Below, one piece after another: positions 9,259 to 17,268 of a stretch of DNA of 21,241 nt. The notes under the pieces were generated by a model. The model made no database searches. It saw only the letters and a list, made by a program, of their open reading frames with translations, and was not told the origin of the DNA. Position 1 is the stretch's first letter. Each line of letters begins with the position of its first letter. The DNA comes from Folioceros fuciformis (Eukaryota > Anthocerotophyta > Anthocerotopsida > Anthocerotales), in NCBI GenBank assembly GCA_049999805.1, contig JBNGIO010003110.1, positions 1 to 21,241 of the forward strand, in the 5' to 3' direction. Position numbers and translations under genes: made by a program.

Positions 9259-10636
9259 TTGTGGCATGACGGCCTGATGGAAGCATTGAGGCCCCCACGG
9301 GGGGGCTCGACAGTCCACACATGGGCCCAAGTGGCCGGCATGGGTTCAGACGTGCAGAATAGACGGAAGTCTATTAAGGGTGCGCAAGCAACTAATCCGG
9401 TTGAGCTTAGGCGGAAGGAAGCAATACCTGAGAAGGAGGATCAGGTACGGTGTCTTGGGAAGGAAACCGCTCGTGAGAGGTCAAACGAGGACACAAGTAC
9501 AGATCAAGTCTCGGCCCCGACAAATGAGGTAAACGGCATCCAACTCGGCCCTTTGGCAGACCTCTTGACCGAGGAACAATTCTTCCAACAGGAGGAGTTT
9601 AGGCTGTCGGGTAGCTCGGTGGTGGGGAGGCTGTCTGCCGGAGGGCTGCCCTCGGTAGGCGAGGTTGAGGGGTGGGTAACCCCAGGTTATGGGGTGTCCC
9701 CCTGTTTACATCTTCCTCAAAGAAGACGGCTCCTTTCAGGTTAAGTGTGATGAAGCAACTGGAGCTCTTGCACTATTGCAAACAACATTGCCCTTCAGAG
9801 ACTCAACCCCGGTGGTGGTCGAGGTGTGGTCTCCAGGAAGCACAATCATGCACTCCCAGATCAAGAGGCACTTTATCTGGGTGCATTTGCCCGCCCTACC
9901 GGCATAGCTTATTCCATTGATTGGCAGGATGCTGGAAACAATCGGCCGGGTGGTTGAGCTCCCACAGGTGGACTCCCGTTTTCTCAACAGAAGAAAGCCT
10001 CCTCGATTCAGTGTAAGGGTGAACAATCTCACTGCCTTACCTGCTGGGGTGGTGGTTCGAGATTCGGCAGATTCCTCAAAGAGCTATATATCGCTCTTCG
10101 ACTACCCAGGTCTTCCTTTAAGGTGTGGAATCTATGGCTTGACTAATCACCTCAAGCTAGAGTGTCCGCTCCACTTAGGTCCAGAAGAACGGAAGGTCAA
10201 GTCAGAGAAGACCCAGGTCGAACGCTTACCGGGGTTTCAAGGCGTCCAGAGGAAGCCGTGGAGAGCGAATCTGACAGCGCAACGATGGGCTCATAGAATT
10301 CAAGAGGATGTCTTCCCAAGTCTGGCTGGCATGACCATCACGCAGGTGAAAATCTGTGTAATAATGCGGAAGACGGTGGAGAACACCTTCTACTACTGGA
10401 TGCCAAGAGGGGAGGAAATGCATGCGCTGCCTACTCGGTCTCTTCAGCTAGGAGCTGCAGAGGGCATCCGAATGGTGCTGTTGTGGGAGACAGTCAGGAG
10501 GAGGGCTAAAAGCGTTATTCAAGAGGGTCTGGCTGTGGGGGAAGATTGTGCAAGCAAGTTTTCAAAGGAAGCAAGGTACAGCGCAGCTTGTCATCGGTTT
10601 GAAGGATCCTCAGCCGATCGTGTGTAACAAGTCGGG
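9259..10636 (+). pseudogene. LINE ORF1 (DUF4283 plus zinc knuckle), broken
   Basis: ORF1 proteins of plant LINEs bind the element RNA and carry a DUF4283 domain and a CCHC knuckle. Here the N-terminal part (frame from 9259; STVHTWAQVAG near the start, then a charged linker) shifts frame near 9690. From 9689 the frame holds the DUF4283-like part (VVVEVWSPGS, FIWVHLPALPA, MLETIGRVVELPQVD, then FDYPGLPLRCG). It is interrupted by TAG at 9905-9907. The knuckle reads C-x2-Y-x4-H-x4-C, so the second cysteine has become Tyr (TGT to TAT is one step). The frame ends at TAA 10625-10627, nine bases before the copia LTR. At least one frameshift, one nonsense codon before the end and a lost zinc ligand mean it is dead. 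Confidence 0.6.
10632..10636. repeat. Target site duplication, left copy
   Basis: TCGGG directly before the left LTR. The right copy is CCGGG at 17264-17268. Five bases is the normal copia target duplication length. The single C/T mismatch fits a transition after insertion. Confidence 0.75.
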
Positions 10637-10798
10637 TGTTGAAAATAGCGGAAGCATAAACTTGAATATGCAAGTGTGTGTAATAATCATGAAAACAAAA
10701 CTTGACAAGGTCTTATATACTAATAAGCCTAAACCTAACTTAAGTTTGTTTGACCCTAAGGTAGGTTATATACTAAATAACACGTAGTTATTTTAACA
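10637..10798 (-). repeat. Copia 3' LTR
   Basis: 162 bp, the same length as the right-hand copy with four substitutions and no gaps. Begins TG and ends CA on the + strand, as on the minus strand. Very short for a full-length copia LTR. Confidence 0.95.
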
Positions 10799-10810
10799 CT
10801 CCCACTTAAC
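10799..10810 (-). other. Polypurine tract
   Basis: On the minus strand GTTAAGTGGGAG abuts the 3' LTR. This is the position and composition of the plus-strand DNA primer in copia elements. Confidence 0.8.
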
Positions 10811-11556
10811 CTACGCTTAGGTTAAATGCGATACTTTACCCACATACAGTATATCACCTCATACAGAATACGGACTCAAATATCGCTAAATACAAAGTAG
10901 GTATGAAACAGCACGCGACACCATCAAGCGACCATGTGCCCAAAAGCAGACACACACTTGAAGACAACACCGCAGGCAAGAAATGAAGACAAGAGCACTC
11001 TTCTAGCGGTAGCATGCAAGCTCCAACACACTTCCATGGCTCAACTCTATAGCAGTTTGCCCTCTTGTTATTCGAAATTGCTAGCCACTCTGATGAAAAA
11101 CCTTGATTCTGTATTCGTCACAGGAATCCAACTTCCAGCATAGAAGAACAGGCTAGAGCATGAGCCAGCCTTGTTGTTTTGCTATTACTTCAATCAGGCT
11201 CCTAATAAAGAGGTCACAGTTGTGGGAAATTGTCACAAAATACCAAGTACTCCTGGCCTGTGCACATCCAGCACATGACTGGATAGTTCGTCATGACTTC
11301 ATCCACCATGCTGGACCACAGCCAGGTATGATAAAAACTGTTGTTTGTTAAACTTCATATACACAAGTCTAACCACTACCTCCGTTTCTTATTGTGGATA
11401 GATAGATGTGGAAGAAAACACCGGGAGCACACGCCTGAAGCTAGTAGCCAGAGAGTCAAAACAGACAAAAACACTGTATTGCGCCTCGCATGAGCACCAA
11501 ATAAACATGTCTCCAGAAAGTCTACACTCCCACTGTCCACAATAACAAGCACTCTG
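10811..11556 (-). other. Copia 3' untranslated region
   Basis: About 750 bases between the polyprotein stop and the polypurine tract. Small + strand open frames (10934-11143, 11160-11351) have no recognisable motifs. Nothing else identified. Confidence 0.6.
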
Positions 11557-12399
11557 CTAGGTAGATTTGGAAGGGAGATTAAACTCCCTTAATCCTAGGG
11601 CTACCATATGTTTAAAATGTTTTAATTTTGGTAGCCCCTTGGTTAGAATATCTGCTGTATTATTTTTTGTATTAACATATTCCACTTTAACAAGTACCCT
11701 TTCTGCGACATCCCTAATGTAGTGATGATAAAGCTCAATATGCTTCGTGCGAGCATGAAATCATGGATTAGAGACCAGTGCGATAGCACTCATATTGTCA
11801 CAAAGTAACAAAGTGGAACCCTGCTACTTCTATTGGATAGACTCCAAGAACTGACGCTCCCATTCCGCCTCCTTGCAAGCATCGGTAAGAGCTGTGTACT
11901 CAGCCTCAGTAGATGAGAGAGCAAGAGATGTTTGTTTCTTACAACTCCAACTCACTACAGCAGAAGACAGCATGAAACAATAAGCTGAAAGACTTTTCCT
12001 GGAATCAGAGTCTGAGGCCCAATCAGCATCAGCGAAGGCTGTAAGCTCCAAACCCTTACTCCCACTTGCTGAATATTGTAGGCCATAGGAAATAGTGCCT
12101 TTCAAATATCTGTAAATCCTCTTGATAGCAGCCCAGTGCACACGACCCGGTTGCTTCAAGAATTGAGAAACCATGCTCACCGAATAGCTAATATCAGAAC
12201 GAGTCCAATTAGAGAGGAAGATCAAGCAACCCACTGCCTCAACATAAGGGACAGTGGCCATTTCAGCAACATCAACACTAGTGAAATCTTCAGCTGTTAA
12301 CTTCACCCCCACTGCTGAGGGAGTGGCAACAGGACGAGCATCCTGAAGACGAAAGCGTTGAAGAAGTTCCTTAAGGTACTTAGTTTGATGCATAGTGAT
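11557..12399 (-). pseudogene. pol: Copia RNase H and C-terminus
   Basis: RNase H degrades RNA in the RNA-DNA hybrid during reverse transcription. Visible: AFADADWASDSDSRKS with its catalytic Asp at 12030-12028 in DADWA, LSSTEAEYTAL with the catalytic Glu at 11907-11905, then, after two TAGs (11830, 11824) and a TGA (11761), the conserved C-terminal block CDNMSAIAL, HARTKHIELYHHYIRD and TADILTKGLP. The true stop is the TAG at 11557-11559. An annotator who stopped at 11830 would lose about 90 residues of genuine RNase H. Confidence 0.88.
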
Positions 12400-13770
12400 C
12401 AATCCAGCTGACCTGTCTCGCGGAATCTGAATGCCCAGACAGAACTGCAGATCCCCCTGATCTGTCATTTCAAACTCACGGCGTAACATCTCCTTCACTG
12501 TCGCAAGTTGGTCAAGAGTGGTACTCAACAACACACAGTCATCCACATACAAAGCAAGGATAACAAATTGAGCACCAGCCGGAAGGAAGAACACACAACT
12601 ATCAGCAGGAGACTGCAGAAAGCCAAGCTAAGTAAGGTACTTCATAATCCTCTTGTACCAAGCTCTAGGAGATTGTTTTAAGCCGTAAATAGTCTTGGAC
12701 AGCTTACAAACTTGATGTGGATGTTGTTTATCCACAAAGCCTTGAGGCTGCTCCACATAGAGGGTCTCCTCTAACTCGCCATGTAGAAATGTTGTGCAAA
12801 CATCCATCTGCTGGACCTCCAAATCAAGCTCAGCTGCAAGGGCCATGAGAATCCGGATAGAGGGTGGTTTCACCACAGGAGAGAAAGTATCACCATAATC
12901 TATCCCACGTATTTGTCTAAAACCTCGAGCAACAAGCCTTGATTTGTATCTAGCTATTGTTCCATCTGCATTGAGCTTAGTCTTGAACACCCACTTACAA
13001 CTAATGGGCTTACATCCTAGTGGAAGATCAGCTAACTCCCAAGTCTTATTCTTGATCAAAGAGTTATACTCATCTGCAATCAAAACTCTCCAATGTTCAC
13101 CATTAGGACCACCAAGAGCTTCAGCATAAGTCTGTGGATCAGGACAAACTTCACGTACATGCAAGTTAACAGCATGAGCTTGTGGACGCCTGAAGTCAAT
13201 GGATTGATATGGTGGTTCTATCCATTGCTCTCTGGGGCGTCTCTCATGAGTAGGATAGTGAGGTTCAGGTGCTGGTTTGACTTGAGGAACAACATCCTCT
13301 TCAACAACAGCATTTGGTCCAACCTCAGCATCGTCTACTTGTTCATCATGATCATCCTCAGAAGCAACAGAACCATCAGAAACATGAACATCCTCACCAA
13401 CATCAACTGGAGCAAAGTCCTCTTGTCCTTGATCATCAACTGGCTCAAGTTCAGGTAATTCAAGCACCACTTCAGCATCTGATTCCGGATAATCGACAGG
13501 TGGGGCTTGCATCAACCCATCATTCGGTCCTGAAAAACTAACTTGTGAATCTAATGACTCAGCAAAAGCACTAGCCAAATCTAGATCTGCTCCCACTAAA
13601 TCCAACTGTTCAGCAACAAGGCTAGTCCAAGGAGTAGTAGGTTCATCAAACACAACACTCCGAGCTAAAACCACTTGGTGAGTCACTGAATCATACAGCC
13701 TGTACGCCTTGGAAGATTCGGAGTAACCCAGGAAAATATAAGGCTTAGCTCTATTATCTAACTTCCTCCT
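12400..13770 (-). pseudogene. pol: Copia reverse transcriptase with acidic linker
   Basis: The frame opens with the end of integrase (KPYIFLGYSESSKAYRLYD) and a long acidic linker rich in Asp, Glu and Val (about 13470-13290), normal for copia. The RVT_2-type RT then shows KWVFKTKLNADG, RYKSRLVARGF, YGDTFSPVVKP, the first catalytic Asp in QQMDVCTTFLHG (12804-12802) and the YVDD box (12549-12538) with both Asp. The motif usually written DVKTAF reads DVCTTF here, so a conserved Lys is Cys. A TAG at 12628-12630 splits fingers/palm from the YVDD part. Apart from that stop the frame is continuous. Confidence 0.9.
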
Positions 13771-13773
13771 TCA

Positions 13774-14997
13774 TTGCTTAGGAACATATGCATAGGCAAA
13801 AGAACCAAATACTCTCAAGTGAAGAAGACTAGGTTTCTTCTTCCAAAATACCTCATAAGGCATCTTGCGAGGGACAGCCATTGTAAGCACTCTATTCAAG
13901 ATGTAGGTGGCAGTTGAGATGGCTTCAGCCCAAAACCTCTTAGGTAAGCCAGCCCAACTCAGCATACTCCTCGTCATCCCCATCAAAGTCTGATTCTTTC
14001 GCTCGGCAACTCCATTCTGCTGCTGAGTATAGGGGACAGAGTATTGCCTCATAATGCCCTATGGCTGGAAAAGCTCATCAAATCTATGGCCTGAAAATTC
14101 TCCACCATGATCCGTCCAAAGACACTTCACCAGCTTCCCCGTCTGCCTTTGAACCAGTGAAACCCATAGTTCAATGCATTCAAAGGCATCACTTTTGAGC
14201 TTAAGAGGAAACATCCAAGTGTAACGCGACAAATCATCTATCAAAGTAAGATAATATTCAGCACCACCCAAAGATTTGACCTGAATTTTTCCAGCTATGT
14301 CAGCATGTATTAGCTCTAACACCTCCTTCGCCCTCTATGCTTGCTTGTTCTTAAATGGTAACTCCTTCTGTTTAGAAAGAACACAAGAGCTACACACTGG
14401 AAGACTCTTAAAGCAAGCAGGCAATTTCTCCCAAAAACAATTAAGAGAAGCCATCAAATTTAGCTTTTCCTTATTGACATGACCTAGTCTAGCATGCCAC
14501 AAGTTTGCTTCGGAAGACGAGGACAAAGTATACGCAAAAGGAGAAGAGGGACTGACGTGCAACTTATACAAATCATCCAGCAACTCACCCCGTGCTATAC
14601 AATGTCTAGGAGCTATCAGTCTATACATGCAGCAGCTGCCTTGCTCAAAGGTAAATCCATAGCACTCTGACTTAGTAGCTGCTGTAACAGACAGAAGGTT
14701 CTTGGACATTACAGGAACATACAAGACACCATCTAGCTGAATATACTCACCTTCCAACAAGGAAATGGTAACAGTACCCGAACCCTTGACATCAACACCC
14801 CTAGCATCCCCCACATAAACTAACTATGGTGATGTCTGTGGTGTGAAGGTGGTGAACAAATTCCGGTTATGACAAACATGAGAAGTAGCACCAGAATCAA
14901 TGAACCAAGCAGAAGAAGAATCCCCGGTGGATGTGAGACAGACTGTGAGAACAGTGGAGCTGCTCTTGCAAGAAGAGGTTGTAGGGCCCTTGTCCTT
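13774..14997 (-). pseudogene. pol: Copia protease and integrase segment
   Basis: The aspartic protease motif WFIDSGATSH is present with its catalytic Asp at 14896-14898. Integrase follows: the zinc-binding HHCC (LWHARLGHVN with His codons near 14496 and 14481; CSSC near 14394-14383), then the catalytic triad D-D-E. The first Asp is in LIHADIAG (14301-14299), the second in WTDHGGEF (14112-14110) and the Glu in NGVAERKNQ (14004-14002). The last two are 36 codons apart, so D-x35-E is exact if the stop between them counts as a codon. Three TAG codons (14824, 14335, 14059) interrupt the segment and a TGA (13771) ends it. All catalytic residues survive. Confidence 0.88.
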
Positions 14998-15915
14998 TTA
15001 AGCAGCAACAAGAGCCTCTGGCCAAACCACCTTCTTTGGCTCTCCAGCTTTCTTCTTACGACAATCTCTCTCCCAATGTCCAGGCAGTTGACACCAATGA
15101 CAGTTACCCTGTCTCTTTGTGGCAACTCCAGCCATAGCTCCAGGTGTCTTCTTTCCTTTACCTTTCATATTCGCTTTTCCCTTGGCAGCAAACAAAACCT
15201 TCTCATTCCTGACTCTTGGATTTTGTCCCCCAACTCTGTGGCGAGACTGCTCTTCTTGGAAGAGTGCACCAACAAGCTCGCTGAATGTAAGAGTCTGTGC
15301 CTGCCCAGCGGAAACAGCAGCAATGGATGATCTCAAGGCAGCATTTTGACTTGAAACAAAACTTTGATAAGAAGGAGGGAGGCTTGACAACAACTGAGCA
15401 ACCGCCTCGTTCTCAGTAAGTTTGCTACCCAAGGGAGCTAGTTGAGCTTTCAAAGTCCTGAAGCGACTAACATGAGCAGCCACTGAATCTCCTTCCTTCA
15501 TCCTCAAAGAATGAAACTCATTACTAGCAGCAACCAGAGTAAGGATATTCTGGACCTGGTAAGTCTCCTTGAGTTGCTCCCATACTGCTACTGCAGAATC
15601 CAAGTATTCAACTTCAGTCACCATGGCTTCATCTAGGCCAGAAAGAAGAATGGCAAAGGCAACCTTATTGCCCCTGTTCCACTTAGCAATCTCATCAGCA
15701 GTTGGTTGTGTAGTGGTGGTCGTTGGAGTCTTGCGTGGATTTGGCAGAGTACCATCAACATACTCCCAGACGTCCTGCGCATCCAAGTATGCCTTCATCC
15801 GAGCTCTCCAACCCTCATATCTAGAAGGTTTTCCATCAAACCTATCTTTCTCCTTGAACTCTCCTCCATAGTTTGTAGCAACTGCAGTTGAAACAGGAGT
15901 AGGAGCAGACGACAT
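14998..15915 (-). CDS. gag: Copia Gag (capsid, nucleocapsid)
   Basis: 305 residues, open from ATG to a TAA. Gag forms the cytoplasmic virus-like particle that packages element RNA. The N-terminus carries FDGKPSRYEGWRARMKAYL and DVWEYVDG (about residues 26-55), typical of copia/UBN2-type Gag, and the capsid region continues to about residue 190. A basic Lys/Gly stretch (about 239-258) precedes one CCHC knuckle, CHWCQLPGHWERDC (residues 272-285), with all four zinc ligands intact. A Lys-rich tail follows. The TAA lies just after the knuckle, where an intact copia frame would run into protease, so I read it as a nonsense mutation rather than a designed gag stop. Three further in-phase ATGs lie upstream but run into a frameshift (see 15795-16262). 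Confidence 0.88.
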   Translation of the reverse strand: MSSAPTPVSTAVATNYGGEFKEKDRFDGKPSRYEGWRARMKAYLDAQDVWEYVDGTLPNPRKTPTTTTTQPTADEIAKWNRGNKVAFAILLSGLDEAMVTEVEYLDSAVAVWEQLKETYQVQNILTLVAASNEFHSLRMKEGDSVAAHVSRFRTLKAQLAPLGSKLTENEAVAQLLSSLPPSYQSFVSSQNAALRSSIAAVSAGQAQTLTFSELVGALFQEEQSRHRVGGQNPRVRNEKVLFAAKGKANMKGKGKKTPGAMAGVATKRQGNCHWCQLPGHWERDCRKKKAGEPKKVVWPEALVAA

Positions 15916-16155
15916 GGTTGGTTGTGTAGTGGCGGTCGTTGGAGTCTTGCGTGGATCTGGCAGAGTACCATCAACATACTCCCAGACATACCATCAACAT
16001 ACTCCCAGACGTCCTGCGCATCCAAGTACGCCTTCATCCGAGCTCTCCAACCCTCATATCTGGAAGGTTTTCCATCAAACCTGTCTTTCTCCTTGAACTC
16101 TCCTCCATAGTTTGTAGCAACTGTAGTTGAAACAGGAGTAGGAGCAGACGACATG
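15701..16155 (-). repeat. 216-bp tandem duplication of the gag start
   Basis: Inner unit 15701-15916 and outer unit 15917-16155 are copies of the first 72 codons of gag. They differ at six sites, all transitions (2.8%). The outer copy also holds an extra 23 bases: CATCAACATACTCCCAGAC occurs twice, within 15967-15987 and 15990-16010. That shifts its frame. Confidence 0.95.
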
Positions 16156-16262
16156 GTTGTGATCAAATGTAGTTGAGTTGCTGGAGGAGCAGACGACATG
16201 GTTGTGATCAAATGTAGTTGTAACGTGGAACCTGGCCCTTGAGTTGCTGGAGGACTCAACAT
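15795..16262 (-). pseudogene. Frameshifted upstream gag copy / uORF
   Basis: 155 codons starting at ATG 16260-16262, with in-phase ATGs at 16197-16199 and 16152-16154; the last two begin the same MSSAP sequence as Gag. The frame encodes a Gag N-terminus (through DVWEYVDG), then meets the 23-bp duplication and turns into unrelated Leu-rich sequence until 15795. It overlaps the start of the intact Gag frame (15915) by about 120 bases in another frame. If transcribed, ribosomes would meet three ATGs leading to a dead end before the productive one. Confidence 0.75.
16141..16220 (-). repeat. 45-bp nested duplication before gag
   Basis: A 35-base block containing GACGACATGGTTGTGATCAA occurs at 16141-16175 and 16186-16220. 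Each copy carries an ATG in the context of the Gag start (MSSAP), so three versions of the Gag start context exist within 310 bases. Confidence 0.9.
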
Positions 16263-16277
16263 AAAAAAAAAAAAAAA

Positions 16278-16352
16278 GTGACTAAATTGAGATTCGAACT
16301 CAAGTCTCTACCATATAGGATTTCCAAGTAACCGCTTCACCATTTCAGTTCG
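16278..16352 (-). other. tRNA-like Pol III module in the copia leader
   Basis: On the minus strand TGGTGAAGCGG (16332-16342) fits an A box. TTGAG-TTCGAAT-CTCAA (16287-16303) is a perfect 5-bp T-stem with a 7-base loop containing a B box. Their spacing is tRNA-like. The acceptor stem pairs poorly and no anticodon arm forms, so this is not a working tRNA; it is more likely a tRNA-derived remnant such as a SINE head. A run of fifteen T residues (minus strand, 16263-16277) follows at once, the form of a Pol III terminator. Confidence 0.5.
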
Positions 16353-16381
16353 CTACACATGTAGGGCGCGCGCAACAAAAA

Positions 16382-16429
16382 GAACCAACGGCATTTCCAC
16401 CACCGCGATGCACCGCTCTAGATCTGAGC
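16382..16429 (-). other. Second tRNA-like D-arm
   Basis: Minus strand TGTAGCTCAGATCTAGAGC contains a 4-bp stem GCTC/GAGC (16426-16429 with 16415-16418) around a 7-base loop, like a tRNA D-arm with an A box. A GGTTC at 16382-16386 followed by five T residues is a partial B box. It lies just upstream of the other tRNA-like module. Weak by itself. Confidence 0.3.
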
Positions 16430-16436
16430 TACAATT

Positions 16437-17089
16437 TCACAGCAAGACAACATCGCAAGGATGCTTGGGCATGGGCGCCCCAGGATTGCGACTTGCATAG
16501 GCCTTGGATTCACTCAAATAACTGCTACAGGCCCGAGTTGTGTGAGAGGAGGTGCCTAGATTGCTTTTTCCTCCAATTCTCTCAGTCAAACCAGCCATTT
16601 TGATAGCAAATCTATGTAATCGAGATGCCTGCTCCACTTGATTCCCAAGTATTCTTCTAAGCAAGGATTCGATGTAATCTAGCCGAGTAGAAATCCGAGA
16701 AAGAGCAGCATCACTCGATTTGCATTGTGGCTTCTTACAAAAAAAAAACTTTTTGTATGTGTCTCCCTTGCTCCAAGTAGCCACGCCTCTCAAAGTCAGG
16801 CAACAAGTTACAATTAGATGTGCATCGGGCTTGTCCCCTAGGCTCACAAAGCTGATCATAATAGACACGAGGCGATACGTCTTCACGCATCCGTCTCGTG
16901 CTCCTCACCATCAAGCAAGCATCTCAACCACATTGAACAATATAATCTCCATGCCTTTGTGCAATGAATACCCACTAATAAGTGGGAATCCTACACACCA
17001 AAAGAAATCTAAGCTCGCGGATCCAGAGAAGCATCATCACTAGATTGCACTTCTCATCATCCAAGGAAATCTTAGAAAAACAATCCATA
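16437..17089 (-). other. Copia 5' leader with a weak ORF
   Basis: About 650 bases between the PBS and the tRNA-like module. An open frame of 149 codons (16437-16886, no ATG at its beginning, first in-frame ATG inside) ends in AYASRNPGAPMPKHPCDVVL and includes a possible helical stretch (STRLDYIESLLRRILGNQV). I do not recognise it. It may be captured host sequence or chance. Confidence 0.35.
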
Positions 17090-17101
17090 GCTCTGATACC
17101 A
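17090..17101 (-). other. Primer binding site, initiator Met tRNA type
   Basis: Minus strand TGGTATCAGAGC directly after the 5' LTR. This is the familiar plant copia PBS complementary to the 3' end of initiator methionine tRNA. It fixes the orientation of the element. Confidence 0.95.
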
Positions 17102-17263
17102 TGTTGAAAATAGCAGAAGCATAAACTTGAATATGCAAGTGTGTGTAATAATCATGAAAACAAAACTAGACAAGGTCTTATATACTAATAAGCCTAAACC
17201 TAACTTAAGATTGTTTAACCCTAAGGTAGGTTATATACTAAATAACACGTAGTTATTTTAACA
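17102..17263 (-). repeat. Copia 5' LTR
   Basis: 162 bp, paired with 10637-10798. It should hold the promoter, transcript start and polyadenylation signals in the U3-R-U5 order on the minus strand. Confidence 0.95.
17177..17184 (-). promoter_or_regulatory. Candidate LTR TATA box
   Basis: Minus strand TATATAAG inside the 5' LTR, about 75 bases from its 3' end, a suitable place for the U3 promoter. A second TATATAAC lies near 17230-17237. Both also occur in the 3' LTR. Confidence 0.5.
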
Positions 17264-17268
17264 CCGGG
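17264..17268. repeat. Target site duplication, right copy
   Basis: CCGGG, matching TCGGG at 10632-10636 at four of five bases. Confidence 0.75.

Larger units (their letters stand above)
11557..15915 (-). pseudogene. Copia gag-pol polyprotein, nine premature stops
   Basis: From the ATG at 15913-15915 to the terminal TAG at 11557-11559 there are 1453 codons in one frame with no net frameshift. Premature stops occupy 14998-15000 (TAA), 14824-14826, 14335-14337 and 14059-14061 (TAG), 13771-13773 (TGA), 12628-12630, 11830-11832 and 11824-11826 (TAG), and 11761-11763 (TGA). Domain order is gag, aspartic protease, integrase, reverse transcriptase, RNase H. Separate entries give the motifs. Every stop is one C-to-T step from a Gln or Arg codon. 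An intact relative would encode one Gag-Pol polyprotein. This copy could be mobilised only by proteins supplied by another element. Confidence 0.93.
10637..17263 (-). mobile_element. Ty1/copia LTR retrotransposon, full length
   Basis: Complete structure: two 162-bp LTRs (TGTTGAAAATAG at one end, TTATTTTAACA at the other), a 5-bp target duplication with one mismatch, PBS, polypurine tract, and gag-PR-IN-RT-RH order typical of Ty1/copia. It lies antisense in a LINE ORF1. The LTRs differ at four sites (10650/17115, 10703/17168, 10745/17210, 10752/17217): two transitions and two transversions, or 97.5% identity. The insertion is therefore fairly recent, of order a million years at grass-like rates and older in slow-evolving lineages. 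The internal region is about 6.3 kb. Nine nonsense codons in the polyprotein make it non-autonomous now. I cannot assign the lineage within copia with confidence. Confidence 0.95.

Noticed and set aside
14820-15125. Minus-strand ORF of 101 codons in a second frame
   Set aside because: It is a shadow of the end of gag and the protease, which carry the real motifs in the other frame.
14869-15330. 153-codon + strand ORF
   Set aside because: Antisense shadow of gag and protease.
11557-15915. U-to-C RNA editing as the reason for the many stops (all nine could be edited to Gln or Arg codons)
   Set aside because: Such editing is known from organelles of hornworts, ferns and lycophytes, not nuclear retrotransposons; deamination decay is simpler. 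RNA reads would settle it.
16278-16352. A functional tRNA gene
   Set aside because: The T-arm and boxes are good, but the acceptor stem pairs poorly and no anticodon arm forms.
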